Positions 1-6,353 of a DNA stretch of 7,622 bases are shown piece after piece. Under the pieces are notes generated by a model. That model worked only from the letters and a program-made list of their open reading frames with translations. It had not been told where the DNA came from and did no database searches. Source of the stretch: Rhodobiaceae bacterium (GTDB lineage: Bacteria; Pseudomonadota; Alphaproteobacteria; Parvibaculales; Parvibaculaceae). The stretch's first letter is position 1. The number at the start of each line of letters is the position of its first letter. The position numbers were made by a program, and so were the translations under genes. Location: contig NVWR01000001.1 in NCBI GenBank assembly GCA_002746275.1, forward strand, positions 977,424-985,045. The letters run 5' to 3'.

Positions 1-359
1 TCAACCTGAACATTGAGCAGCGCCTCAAACCGGGCAACCTTCGCCTCCAGTTTAAGAGCAGCTTCTTTCCAGGCCAGCAGCCGAGCATTTTCTTCACGCA
101 GCTGCTCATTTTCATCAAATACGTAAGCGTATTGATCTGTGCTTTCCACAACCCTGCGCGCCGCAGCCACGGGCCGAGAAGCAAGCTCAAGCAAAGGAGC
201 GGCCATATCCGTCACAACCTGCCGGGCGCGGTCCACCACATAAGTTTCAGCCCGCCCAAGCAAAAGAAGGGCAGCCGCCAGCGTCACCATAAAGATGAGC
301 GACACGCGACCAGAGACATCACGGATAGGAAGCGCTGGCTTGTTTGCTTGATCAATCAC
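1..359 (-). CDS. mreC: Rod shape-determining protein MreC, N-terminal part (cut by left window edge)
   Basis: MreC is a bitopic inner-membrane protein whose periplasmic part links the MreB filament to the wall-synthesis enzymes of the elongasome. About 119 residues are visible. A short cytoplasmic N-terminus is followed by one membrane segment at about residues 20-34 (LIFMVTLAAALLLLGRAE). A region ending in ASRPVAAARRVVE comes next, then a charged, heptad-like stretch at about residues 77-115 (FDENEQLREENARLLAWKEA, then KLEAKVARFEALLNV), which is the dimerising coiled coil typical of MreC. The periplasmic beta domains lie outside the window. The start is GTG at 357-359: an in-frame TGA lies two codons upstream, and AAGGGG sits 9 nt before the GTG. 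It follows mreB on the same strand after a 142-bp gap. The order mreB-mreC and the topology make the assignment firm despite truncation. Confidence 0.92.
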   Translation of the reverse strand, partial: MIDQANKPALPIRDVSGRVSLIFMVTLAAALLLLGRAETYVVDRARQVVTDMAAPLLELASRPVAAARRVVESTDQYAYVFDENEQLREENARLLAWKEAALKLEAKVARFEALLNVQV

Positions 360-368
360 AGATCAACG

Positions 369-374
369 CCCCTT
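369..374 (-). promoter_or_regulatory. Shine-Dalgarno site deciding the GTG start of mreC
   Basis: On the minus strand AAGGGG lies 9 nt before GTG at 357-359. No ATG is available in frame before the membrane segment and a TGA stop lies just upstream, so this site supports the non-ATG start. Confidence 0.65.
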
Positions 375-461
375 GTGAGCTCTTGAAACTGAGCCGCATA
401 GAGCATTCTCTGCCAAACTGTTCATCGTTTTGCGGTCGGAAAATGCGACAAACTAAAAACT

Positions 462-501
462 GAGAGCGTTCCAAGTAATCCCCCTCAGACGAGAAATGCT
501 C

Positions 502-503
<2 letters not shown>
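462..503 (-). terminator. Inverted repeat at the mreB stop, possible weak terminator or attenuator
   Basis: On the minus strand, GAGAGCATT begins on the last two bases of the mreB TGA. It can pair with AACGCTCTC about 24 nt later; there is one A/C mismatch and eight pairs. The second arm is followed by AG and a run of five T. The long loop and the mismatch make it weaker than a textbook intrinsic terminator. It could give partial termination between mreB and mreC, protect the mreB 3' end, or be chance. The rest of the 360-501 gap shows nothing else I can support, although a separate mreC promoter could lie here. Confidence 0.35.
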
Positions 504-1735
<1,232 letters not shown>

Positions 1736-3304
1736 TTAGGAAGCCCGAAGAGCCTCAGGTGCCGATTTTTTGCGCTTCACCACAAGCTTGTTGAGAGCGC
1801 TCACATAGGCCCGGGCTGAGGCAACCAGCGTATCTGTCTCCGCACCGCGCCCTGTCACCGTCTTTCCGTCTTCCTCCAGCCGAACACTGACTTCCGCCTG
1901 CGCGTCGGTTCCTTCTGTCACGGCGTGGACCTGATAGAGCTGAAGATGAGCAGAGTGTGGGAAAAGCTGTCCGATAGCATTGAATGTCGCATCCACGGGG
2001 CCATCACCAGTTGCAACGACGGTTTTGTCCTCACCGGCAATATTGAGGGTCAAAATGGCTTCTGGAGGCCCCTCCGTACCGCAGACAATTTTGAGGGCCA
2101 CAACCTGGATATCCCCTTCTCCCGCCGAAATTCCGTCGTCAACAAGCGCAACAATATCGTCATCAAAAATATGCTTTTTCTTATCCGCCAAATCCTTGAA
2201 GCGGCGAAACGCGTCTTCGACGGCGTTCTGACCAAGATCATAGCCAAGCTCCGCCACCTTGTTGCGGAAGGCGTGGCGACCAGAATGTTTTCCCATCACC
2301 AGCGTAGATTTTGAGATCCCGACACTCTCCGGTGTCATGATCTCATATGTCTGGGTATTTTTGAGCATGCCATCCTGATGAATGCCGCTCTCATGGGCGA
2401 AAGCATTCTGACCAACGATTGCCTTATTATATTGAACGGGAAAAGCAGTCACGGTCGACACAAGCTTCGAAGCGCGCGCGATCAGCTCCGTCTTTATCCC
2501 GGTGTCAAAAGGCATGGCATCCTGACGCACCTTCAGCGCCATCACCAATTCTTCAAGCGCTGCATTGCCTGCGCGCTCGCCCATACCGTTGATCGTGCAT
2601 TCGACCTGCCTGGCACCATTGGCAACGCCGGCAAGGGAATTGGCAACTGCAAGTCCCAAGTCATTATGGCAATGGGTTGAAATCACCGCCTTGTCGATAT
2701 TGGGAACCCGGTTACGCAACATGGCGATAAGAGCACCATATTCCTCTGGCACGCTGTAACCCACCGTGTCGGGAATGTTGATCGTGGTCGCCCCAGCTTT
2801 GATTGCTGCCTCAACACAGGCACAAAGGTAATCATGCTCTGTCCGCGTAGCATCTTCTGGCGACCACTCAACATTGTCTGTCCAGTTGCGTGCACGCGTG
2901 ACACTCGAAATCACCGCGCCAAGGACTTCTTTCGGTTCCATTTGAAGCTTGTGCTTCATGTGAACAGGGCTTGTGGAAATGAAGGTGTGAATGCGAGGTC
3001 GCTTGGCGTCTCGCAGCGCCTCGCCAGCGCGGTCAATATCCTTTTCCCCCGCCCGTGCCAAACCACACACAACAGCGTTCTTGACAACACGAGAGACGCT
3101 CTGCACGGACTCAAAATCGCCATTCGAGGCGACCGGAAATCCCGCTTCGATAATATCGACACCCATCTCGTCCAGCAGCTCTGCAATCTGCAGCTTTTCT
3201 TCCAGCGTCATCGAGGCACCGGGCGACTGCTCACCGTCGCGCAATGTGGTGTCAAAAATCAGAACCCGGTTCGCGTCCTGTGGGTCGGTGTGATGCTGGC
3301 TCAT
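1736..3304 (-). CDS. leuA: 2-isopropylmalate synthase LeuA
   Basis: LeuA condenses acetyl-CoA with 2-oxoisovalerate to 2-isopropylmalate, the committed and usually leucine-inhibited step of leucine synthesis in the cytosol. From ATG at 3302-3304 the protein is 522 residues, the usual length of the full enzyme. The HMGL-like TIM barrel starts with FDTTLRDGEQSPG (about 17-29), which carries the catalytic Arg and metal-binding Asp. It continues with STHCHNDLGLAVANS (209-223, the HxH metal ligands) and NGMGERAGNA (239-248). The linker motif GQNAFAHESGIHQDG (298-312) follows. The C-terminal allosteric dimer domain spans roughly 390-522 and includes the conserved ATGDGPVDATFNAIG. Two in-frame starts lie upstream (TTG at 3329-3331, ATG at 3317-3319), but only the 3302-3304 ATG has a good Shine-Dalgarno. 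It is preceded by a leader with strong palindromes and followed by mreB. Confidence 0.97.
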   Translation of the reverse strand: MSQHHTDPQDANRVLIFDTTLRDGEQSPGASMTLEEKLQIAELLDEMGVDIIEAGFPVASNGDFESVQSVSRVVKNAVVCGLARAGEKDIDRAGEALRDAKRPRIHTFISTSPVHMKHKLQMEPKEVLGAVISSVTRARNWTDNVEWSPEDATRTEHDYLCACVEAAIKAGATTINIPDTVGYSVPEEYGALIAMLRNRVPNIDKAVISTHCHNDLGLAVANSLAGVANGARQVECTINGMGERAGNAALEELVMALKVRQDAMPFDTGIKTELIARASKLVSTVTAFPVQYNKAIVGQNAFAHESGIHQDGMLKNTQTYEIMTPESVGISKSTLVMGKHSGRHAFRNKVAELGYDLGQNAVEDAFRRFKDLADKKKHIFDDDIVALVDDGISAGEGDIQVVALKIVCGTEGPPEAILTLNIAGEDKTVVATGDGPVDATFNAIGQLFPHSAHLQLYQVHAVTEGTDAQAEVSVRLEEDGKTVTGRGAETDTLVASARAYVSALNKLVVKRKKSAPEALRAS

Positions 3305-3311
3305 CTGGTGG

Positions 3312-3316
3312 TCCTT
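3312..3316 (-). promoter_or_regulatory. Shine-Dalgarno site deciding the leuA start
   Basis: AAGGA on the minus strand sits 7 nt before ATG at 3302-3304. The two upstream in-frame candidates are preceded by pyrimidine-rich or mixed sequence with no purine run. This favours the protein starting MSQHHTDPQD over the longer MPSTMKDHQ form. Confidence 0.7.
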
Positions 3317-3339
3317 CATGGTGCTGGGCAACCAAAACA

Positions 3340-3353
3340 GCAGGAAAACCTGC
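3340..3353 (-). repeat. Small hairpin in the leuA leader with T-rich tail
   Basis: On the minus strand GCAGG-TTTT-CCTGC forms a 5-bp stem and is followed by TGTTTTGGTT. It resembles a very weak terminator about 36 nt before the leuA start. It directly abuts another hairpin (3353-3367), sharing one base with it, so the two cannot both be fully formed. Confidence 0.35.
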
Positions 3354-3367
3354 CTCCATACCGGAGG
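3353..3367 (-). repeat. Small hairpin in the leuA leader (CCTCC/GGAGG)
   Basis: On the minus strand CCTCC-GGTAT-GGAGG forms a perfect 5-bp stem with a 5-nt loop. The GGAGG arm is itself Shine-Dalgarno-like but has no suitable start codon at the right distance. It lies between the large palindrome and the hairpin nearest the start codon. Confidence 0.35.
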
Positions 3368-3376
3368 TTAAGCGGC

Positions 3377-3403
3377 TCGTGATTAACACCCTGTTAATCA
3401 CGA
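3377..3403. promoter_or_regulatory. Perfect 27-bp interrupted palindrome upstream of leuA; CtrA-box-like core, candidate operator
   Basis: The arms TCGTGATTAACA and TGTTAATCACGA are exact reverse complements of 12 bp each around a CCC spacer. The centre reads TTAA-N7-TTAA (3383-3386 and 3394-3397), which matches the published CtrA box pattern of alphaproteobacteria. The same core also fits the T-N11-A dyad pattern of LysR-type regulators, and a lysR gene lies just upstream. As RNA it would form a 12-bp stem with a 3-nt loop, but no T run follows on the minus strand, so a terminator is unlikely. The symmetry is certain; which protein, if any, binds is inference. Confidence 0.6.
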
Positions 3404-3424
3404 TAGTAGGCCCAGAACGATCCC

Positions 3425-3453
3425 TTTCTAGGCCGAAGCGCCGCCTGGTGCAA
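3425..3453 (-). promoter_or_regulatory. Possible leuA promoter
   Basis: On the minus strand TTGCAC (3448-3453) and TAGAAA (3425-3430) are 17 bp apart, an acceptable though imperfect match to -35 and -10 elements. Transcription from here would start about 15-20 bp before the large palindrome and place all three hairpins in the leader RNA. It was found by eye. Confidence 0.3.
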
Positions 3454-3489
3454 GCAATCGGAAACGAGAAAACGGCAGTTTACTTGGGT

Positions 3490-4437
3490 TCAACGAGCAG
3501 GAGCATGCTCCATTATCGTCCGCTTGCTCCCAATCAAAGCACCCTTGGCTGTTCGGATTGCCTCGACGGCAAAATCCATGACCGCTCGAACATGCGCCAT
3601 TTGCGCAAGATCATTACGCGCCATCAACCAGAGTTCAAAAGCGCCCAATTGTTCAGGCCCAATCACCCGCTCCAGGGTTTCAGCCCGGTCACCCATAATG
3701 CAGGGCAAGGCTGCCAGCCCCAGGTGGGACCGTGCGGCCTGCGACCGGGTCACAGCACTGGAGGATCGCAACGCCGTCTCGCAGCCCTTTTCAGCCCGTG
3801 ATAACCACCAGACCGGGCCAAGCGGGCTTTCGGTGTGGGGAAATCCAATCAACTGATGGCCCTTAAGCCCACTCATGTCTGCAGGGCGCCCGGTCTTTTC
3901 TAGATAGTCTGGGGTCGCATAAAGGCCATACGCCATATCCCCCACCTTGCGCATCAACATGTCGCCTTGAGTGGGCCGCGCGGCACGGATCGCCACATCC
4001 ACATCCTTAAGTGGGTTCATGATGCGCGGTGCAGAGGTCGGTCCCATCAAATGGGGGTCCGTCAGCAATTCAAGGTCAAGTGAGGGGTGCGCTTTCCGAA
4101 AATCGGGTAAAGCAGGTGCAAGGACATAGGCCGACACCACTTCTGTCGCGGCCATCCGCACCTGGCCTTCTGAGCTGGCACCTGACGCTGCGAAATCGCG
4201 CGCGAGAGAAGAAAGGCGCTGGTCCACCGGCTCAAGCGCCTGCAACAGCCGCTCGCCAGCAGCCGTCACCTTGTAGCCCGTCCGCTCCCGGTCAAACAGG
4301 CGCGCATCCAGATCTTCTTCCAGAGAAGCGACCCGCCGCAGAACAGTGGTTGTATTAACGCCAAGCTGGCCAGCCGCCCCCGACAGGGAACCTGCCGCCG
4401 CAACCGCCAGAAAATAGCGAAGATCGTCCCAATTCAT
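3490..4437 (-). CDS. LysR-family transcriptional regulator
   Basis: This is a 315-residue DNA-binding regulator of normal LysR length. The N-terminal winged helix-turn-helix spans about residues 3-62. It begins NWDDLRYFLAVAAAGSLSGA; the recognition-helix region is QLGVNTTTVLRRVASLEEDL, followed by ARLFDRERTGYKVTAAGERLL. A linker helix follows. An effector-binding domain of the LysR_substrate type covers about 90-295, with LAPALPDFRKAHPSLDLELL opening its first lobe and HLGLAALPCIMGD near 238-250. ATG at 4435-4437 is chosen because AAGGGA lies 7 nt upstream and the WDDLRYFLAV motif normally starts at residue 2-3. A TTG 45 bp further upstream adds a non-homologous extension. The target is unknown. 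Candidates are the divergent lipoprotein gene, leuA downstream, or distant genes. The effector cannot be told from sequence. Confidence 0.93.
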   Translation of the reverse strand: MNWDDLRYFLAVAAAGSLSGAAGQLGVNTTTVLRRVASLEEDLDARLFDRERTGYKVTAAGERLLQALEPVDQRLSSLARDFAASGASSEGQVRMAATEVVSAYVLAPALPDFRKAHPSLDLELLTDPHLMGPTSAPRIMNPLKDVDVAIRAARPTQGDMLMRKVGDMAYGLYATPDYLEKTGRPADMSGLKGHQLIGFPHTESPLGPVWWLSRAEKGCETALRSSSAVTRSQAARSHLGLAALPCIMGDRAETLERVIGPEQLGAFELWLMARNDLAQMAHVRAVMDFAVEAIRTAKGALIGSKRTIMEHAPAR

Positions 4438-4474
4438 GGTCTTTTCCCTTATCTCCAGGGAATTTACCGGACTT

Positions 4475-4490
4475 TGTGACAATCATCACC
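4475..4490. promoter_or_regulatory. CRP/FNR-family-like binding site
   Basis: TGTGA-N6-TCACC matches the CRP consensus half-sites TGTGA and TCACA at nine of ten positions with the correct 6-bp spacing. It lies 38 bp before the lysR start and about 115 bp before the lipoprotein start, a position that could serve either gene. A single site read by eye may be chance. Confidence 0.4.
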
Positions 4491-4493
4491 TTA

Positions 4494-4505
4494 TTTTTGC
4501 AAAAA
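4494..4505. repeat. 12-bp perfect palindrome TTTTTGCAAAAA
   Basis: This perfect palindrome lies 4 bp from the CRP-like site in the divergent promoter region. A related ATTTGCAA occurs about 20 bp further on. It could be part of a LysR autoregulatory operator or simply an AT-rich promoter stretch. Confidence 0.35.
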
Positions 4506-4591
4506 GTACTCTGCGAATTTGCAACTTGGAGTTTGATGTTGGAAAATTCGTCGTTACGTGAAAAAATAACAAGTTTATGTGTCATGTGTAC

Positions 4592-4597
4592 AGGGGA
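4592..4597 (+). promoter_or_regulatory. Shine-Dalgarno site deciding the lipoprotein start
   Basis: AGGGGA lies 7 nt before ATG at 4605-4607. The upstream in-frame ATG at 4584 and the far upstream start near 4476 have no purine-rich site at suitable spacing, and they would bury the signal peptide. Confidence 0.65.
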
Positions 4598-4604
4598 TAA
4601 TTCG

Positions 4605-5063
4605 ATGAATTTCAGTGAGTGCAAAGAAAGTCTCGCCGTTTTGATGGTCGTAGCCGCCTTAGGGGGATGCTCAACGATCGTGAACGGTTCAAGTCAGCAG
4701 ATATCTGTCCAAACACCTAACGCAAATGGTGCCAGCTGCGAGCTCAAATCGCCAGACGGTCAGTATTTTGTGACAACACCTGGGACAGTCACTGTCTCAA
4801 AGAGCAAACACGATCTTGCTGTGAAATGCACCAAGGATGGTTTTTCAGATGGCATCACAACAATTTCCTCAACATTTGAGGGAATGACGTTGGGCAACGT
4901 TCTGATTGGCGGTGTTATCGGCGTTGGAGTCGATGCCGCATCAGGGGCGATGAACCAATATCCAAATTCGATTCAAGTTCAAATGCAGAAACTCAAACCA
5001 TCGGACAATGCCCCAACCGATGCACCACAAAACGACAGTGGAACGATGGCACCCGTTAGCTAA
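4605..5063 (+). CDS. Small predicted lipoprotein, function unknown
   Basis: The protein has 152 residues. A hydrophobic stretch ([12 protein letters not shown], about residues 10-21) ends at Cys22 in a lipobox-like LGGC, so it is predicted to be exported and lipid-anchored. The n-region (MNFSECKES) is odd because one Lys is balanced by two Glu. The mature part begins [16 protein letters not shown] and has a beta-rich domain with [20 protein letters not shown]. Two cysteines (45 and 75) could pair in the periplasm. A Gly-rich hydrophobic segment near 97-115 ([20 protein letters not shown]) follows, and the tail is polar and Pro/Asp-rich. I recall similar CSTIVNG... lipoproteins of unknown function in other proteobacteria but cannot name a family with certainty. 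G+C is about half, lower than the neighbours. It is the only plus-strand gene here. It is divergent from lysR, and its TAA overlaps the purT stop. Confidence 0.85.
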   Translation: MNFSECKESLAVLMVVAALGGCSTIVNGSSQQISVQTPNANGASCELKSPDGQYFVTTPGTVTVSKSKHDLAVKCTKDGFSDGITTISSTFEGMTLGNVLIGGVIGVGVDAASGAMNQYPNSIQVQMQKLKPSDNAPTDAPQNDSGTMAPVS

Positions 5064-6262
5064 ATACTGGCAACAGGAATAACCCGGGTGCTTGCTTCCT
5101 TGGCACGCGCTCGGGCCTCGGCTATATCCGCCCCAGTTGCAAGAGCCACTCCCATCCGTCGACGTTGATAGGCTTCGGGCTTCCCAAACAACCGGACTTC
5201 CGAACCAGCGACTTGAAGTGCTCGATCCAGCCCCTCAAAAGCGATCCCCTTCTCGTCCATACCGCCGTAAATCACAGCCGAGGCGCCGGGTTCTCGAAGA
5301 CGCACGTCTACGGGCAGCCCCAAAATCGCTCTCGCATGAAGCGCAAACTCACTTTGTGCCTGGCTCACCAGTGTAACCAGACCCGTATCGTGAGGCCGCG
5401 GGCTAACTTCGGAAAACCAGACTTCTTCGCCCTTGATGAAAAGCTCCACACCAAAAATGCCGCGCCCCCCCAGACTGTCCGTAACCTTGGATGCAATTTC
5501 CTGCGCACATGCAAGCGCCGTCGAACTCATCGCTTGGGGCTGCCAGCTCTCAACGTAATCGCCGTTCTGTTGGATATGCCCGACCGGCGCACAAAAATGC
5601 GTTTCAACGGCGCCATCCGCTCCTTTGGCGCGCACCGTCAGCAGGGTGATCTCATAATCAAAATCCACCATGCCCTCGACAATGACCCGGGTTTGCGCAA
5701 CCCGGCCGCCCGACAGGGCTGTATCCCAGGCAGCCTCAATATCATCGGCCTTCTTCACAAGGCTCTGGCCCTTGCCCGACGAAGACATGACCGGCTTGAT
5801 AAAGCAGGGAAACCCAATGCCCCCTTCAATCGCCGCCCGCATCTCTTCAACACTGGAAGCAAAGGCATAAGGTGATGTGGGCAGACCCAGTTCTTCCGCA
5901 GCAAGGCGGCGAATGCCCTCTCGGTTCATGGTGAGCTGTGTTGCCCGCGCGGTAGGGATAACTTCCGCGAGCCCATCTTTCTCAATCTCCGCCAACATCT
6001 CAGTCGCAATGGCTTCAATCTCAGGCACAATCAGGTCCGGTCGTTCTGCCTCAACGAGTTTGCGAAGGGCGACGCCATCCGTCATGTCGATCACATGTGC
6101 CCGATGAGCCACCTGATGCGCCGGCGCGTCGGCATACCGATCCACCGCGATCACCTCAACGCCAAAACGCTGCAACTCAATCGTCAGCTCCTTGCCCAGT
6201 TCGCCGGAACCAAGCAGCATGACTTTTGTGGCTGTTGAGCTGAGGGGTGTACCGATACGCAT
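5060..6262 (-). CDS. purT: Formate-dependent phosphoribosylglycinamide formyltransferase PurT
   Basis: PurT is a cytosolic ATP-grasp enzyme that uses formate and ATP to convert glycinamide ribonucleotide to its formyl form, the third step of purine synthesis; it is an alternative to folate-dependent PurN. The 400 residues match the family closely. [12 protein letters not shown] (14-25) and [20 protein letters not shown] (36-55) form the N-terminal GAR-binding domain. [12 protein letters not shown] and [20 protein letters not shown] precede the ATP-grasp core with [13 protein letters not shown] (155-167), [16 protein letters not shown], and the Mg-binding FGVELF and [11 protein letters not shown] (284-294). 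A C-terminal lid includes RLFGKPE and [10 protein letters not shown] at 6260-6262 is chosen over the ATG at 6296-6298 because AGGAG lies 5 nt before it, homologues start there, and the likely -10 element overlaps the upstream ATG. The TAG stop overlaps the stop of the convergent lipoprotein gene. Confidence 0.97.
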   Translation of the reverse strand: MRIGTPLSSTATKVMLLGSGELGKELTIELQRFGVEVIAVDRYADAPAHQVAHRAHVIDMTDGVALRKLVEAERPDLIVPEIEAIATEMLAEIEKDGLAEVIPTARATQLTMNREGIRRLAAEELGLPTSPYAFASSVEEMRAAIEGGIGFPCFIKPVMSSSGKGQSLVKKADDIEAAWDTALSGGRVAQTRVIVEGMVDFDYEITLLTVRAKGADGAVETHFCAPVGHIQQNGDYVESWQPQAMSSTALACAQEIASKVTDSLGGRGIFGVELFIKGEEVWFSEVSPRPHDTGLVTLVSQAQSEFALHARAILGLPVDVRLREPGASAVIYGGMDEKGIAFEGLDRALQVAGSEVRLFGKPEAYQRRRMGVALATGADIAEARARAKEASTRVIPVASI

Positions 6263-6267
6263 GAGGT

Positions 6268-6272
6268 CTCCT
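6268..6272 (-). promoter_or_regulatory. Shine-Dalgarno site deciding the purT start
   Basis: AGGAG on the minus strand lies 5 nt before ATG at 6260-6262. The longer form starting [11 protein letters not shown] has no comparable site and no counterpart in known PurT proteins. Confidence 0.7.
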
Positions 6273-6296
6273 AGACGGACAAAATGAAGTATCCCC

Positions 6297-6325
6297 ATTT
6301 TACATGAGCGCCGCCATCAGACCAA
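6297..6325 (-). promoter_or_regulatory. Predicted purT promoter
   Basis: On the minus strand TTGGTC (6320-6325) and TAAAAT (6297-6302) are separated by 17 bp. The -10 matches the sigma-70 consensus at five of six positions and the -35 at three. A start of transcription near 6290 would lie downstream of the ATG at 6296-6298 and upstream of the chosen purT ATG, agreeing with that start. The 91-bp gap shows no terminator for the upstream amidohydrolase gene. Confidence 0.45.
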
Positions 6326-6353
6326 TCTTCTTGAGGCCAGTTCTTCTCCCGAT

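Larger units (their letters stand above)
3305..3489. other. lysR-leuA intergenic region and leuA leader (185 bp)
   Basis: No coding sequence is supported here. Reading toward leuA on the minus strand it holds the end of lysR, a possible promoter (3425-3453), a perfect 12-bp-arm palindrome (3377-3403), two short hairpins (3353-3367 and 3340-3353) and the leuA Shine-Dalgarno. A small reading frame from ATG at 3357-3359 overlaps leuA out of frame. It is not leucine-rich and I do not call it a leader peptide. No clear terminator follows lysR, so some leuA transcription may be readthrough from lysR. Confidence 0.6.
4438..4604. other. Divergent intergenic region between lysR and the lipoprotein gene (167 bp)
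   Basis: This stretch is visibly AT-rich compared with its flanks and must hold promoters for two divergent genes. It contains both ribosome binding sites, a CRP-like TGTGA-N6-TCACC site and a TTTTTGCAAAAA palindrome. An in-frame open extension of the plus-strand gene reaches back to 4476 but lacks a ribosome site. No single sigma-70 promoter stands out by eye on either strand. Confidence 0.55.

Noticed and set aside
132..386. Plus-strand open frame of 84 residues opposite the start of mreC
   Set aside because: It is antisense to mreC, has no recognisable domain and low-complexity basic composition typical of a shadow frame.
3305..3331. Nine-residue N-terminal extension of leuA from a TTG start
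   Set aside because: No Shine-Dalgarno precedes the TTG or the ATG at 3317-3319, whereas AAGGA is well placed before ATG at 3302-3304; the extension is also not typical of LeuA.
3240..3359. Possible leucine leader peptide from ATG at 3357-3359
   Set aside because: The frame reads MEAGFPAVLVAQHHEG and runs into leuA out of frame. It has no leucine run and is not followed by a proper terminator.
3424..3450. Terminator after lysR around AGGC...GCCT
   Set aside because: The stem is only about four pairs, and the sequence after it is purine-rich rather than a T run; it overlaps the likely leuA promoter instead.
2834..3801. Two long plus-strand open frames (2834-3382 and 3244-3801) across the leuA start and the lysR end
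   Set aside because: They are antisense to well-supported genes, show no domain features and have no clear ribosome sites; they reflect codon bias of the opposite strand.
4438..4482. Fifteen-residue N-terminal extension of the LysR gene from a TTG start
   Set aside because: LysR proteins normally begin within a few residues of the WDDLRYFLAV motif, and AAGGGA supports the downstream ATG.
4476..4604. Upstream extension of the lipoprotein reading frame by 43 residues
   Set aside because: It has no ribosome site, overlaps the promoter region and would place the signal peptide internally.
5165..5875. Plus-strand open frame of 236 residues inside purT
   Set aside because: It is entirely antisense to a highly conserved gene and shows no coherent protein features.
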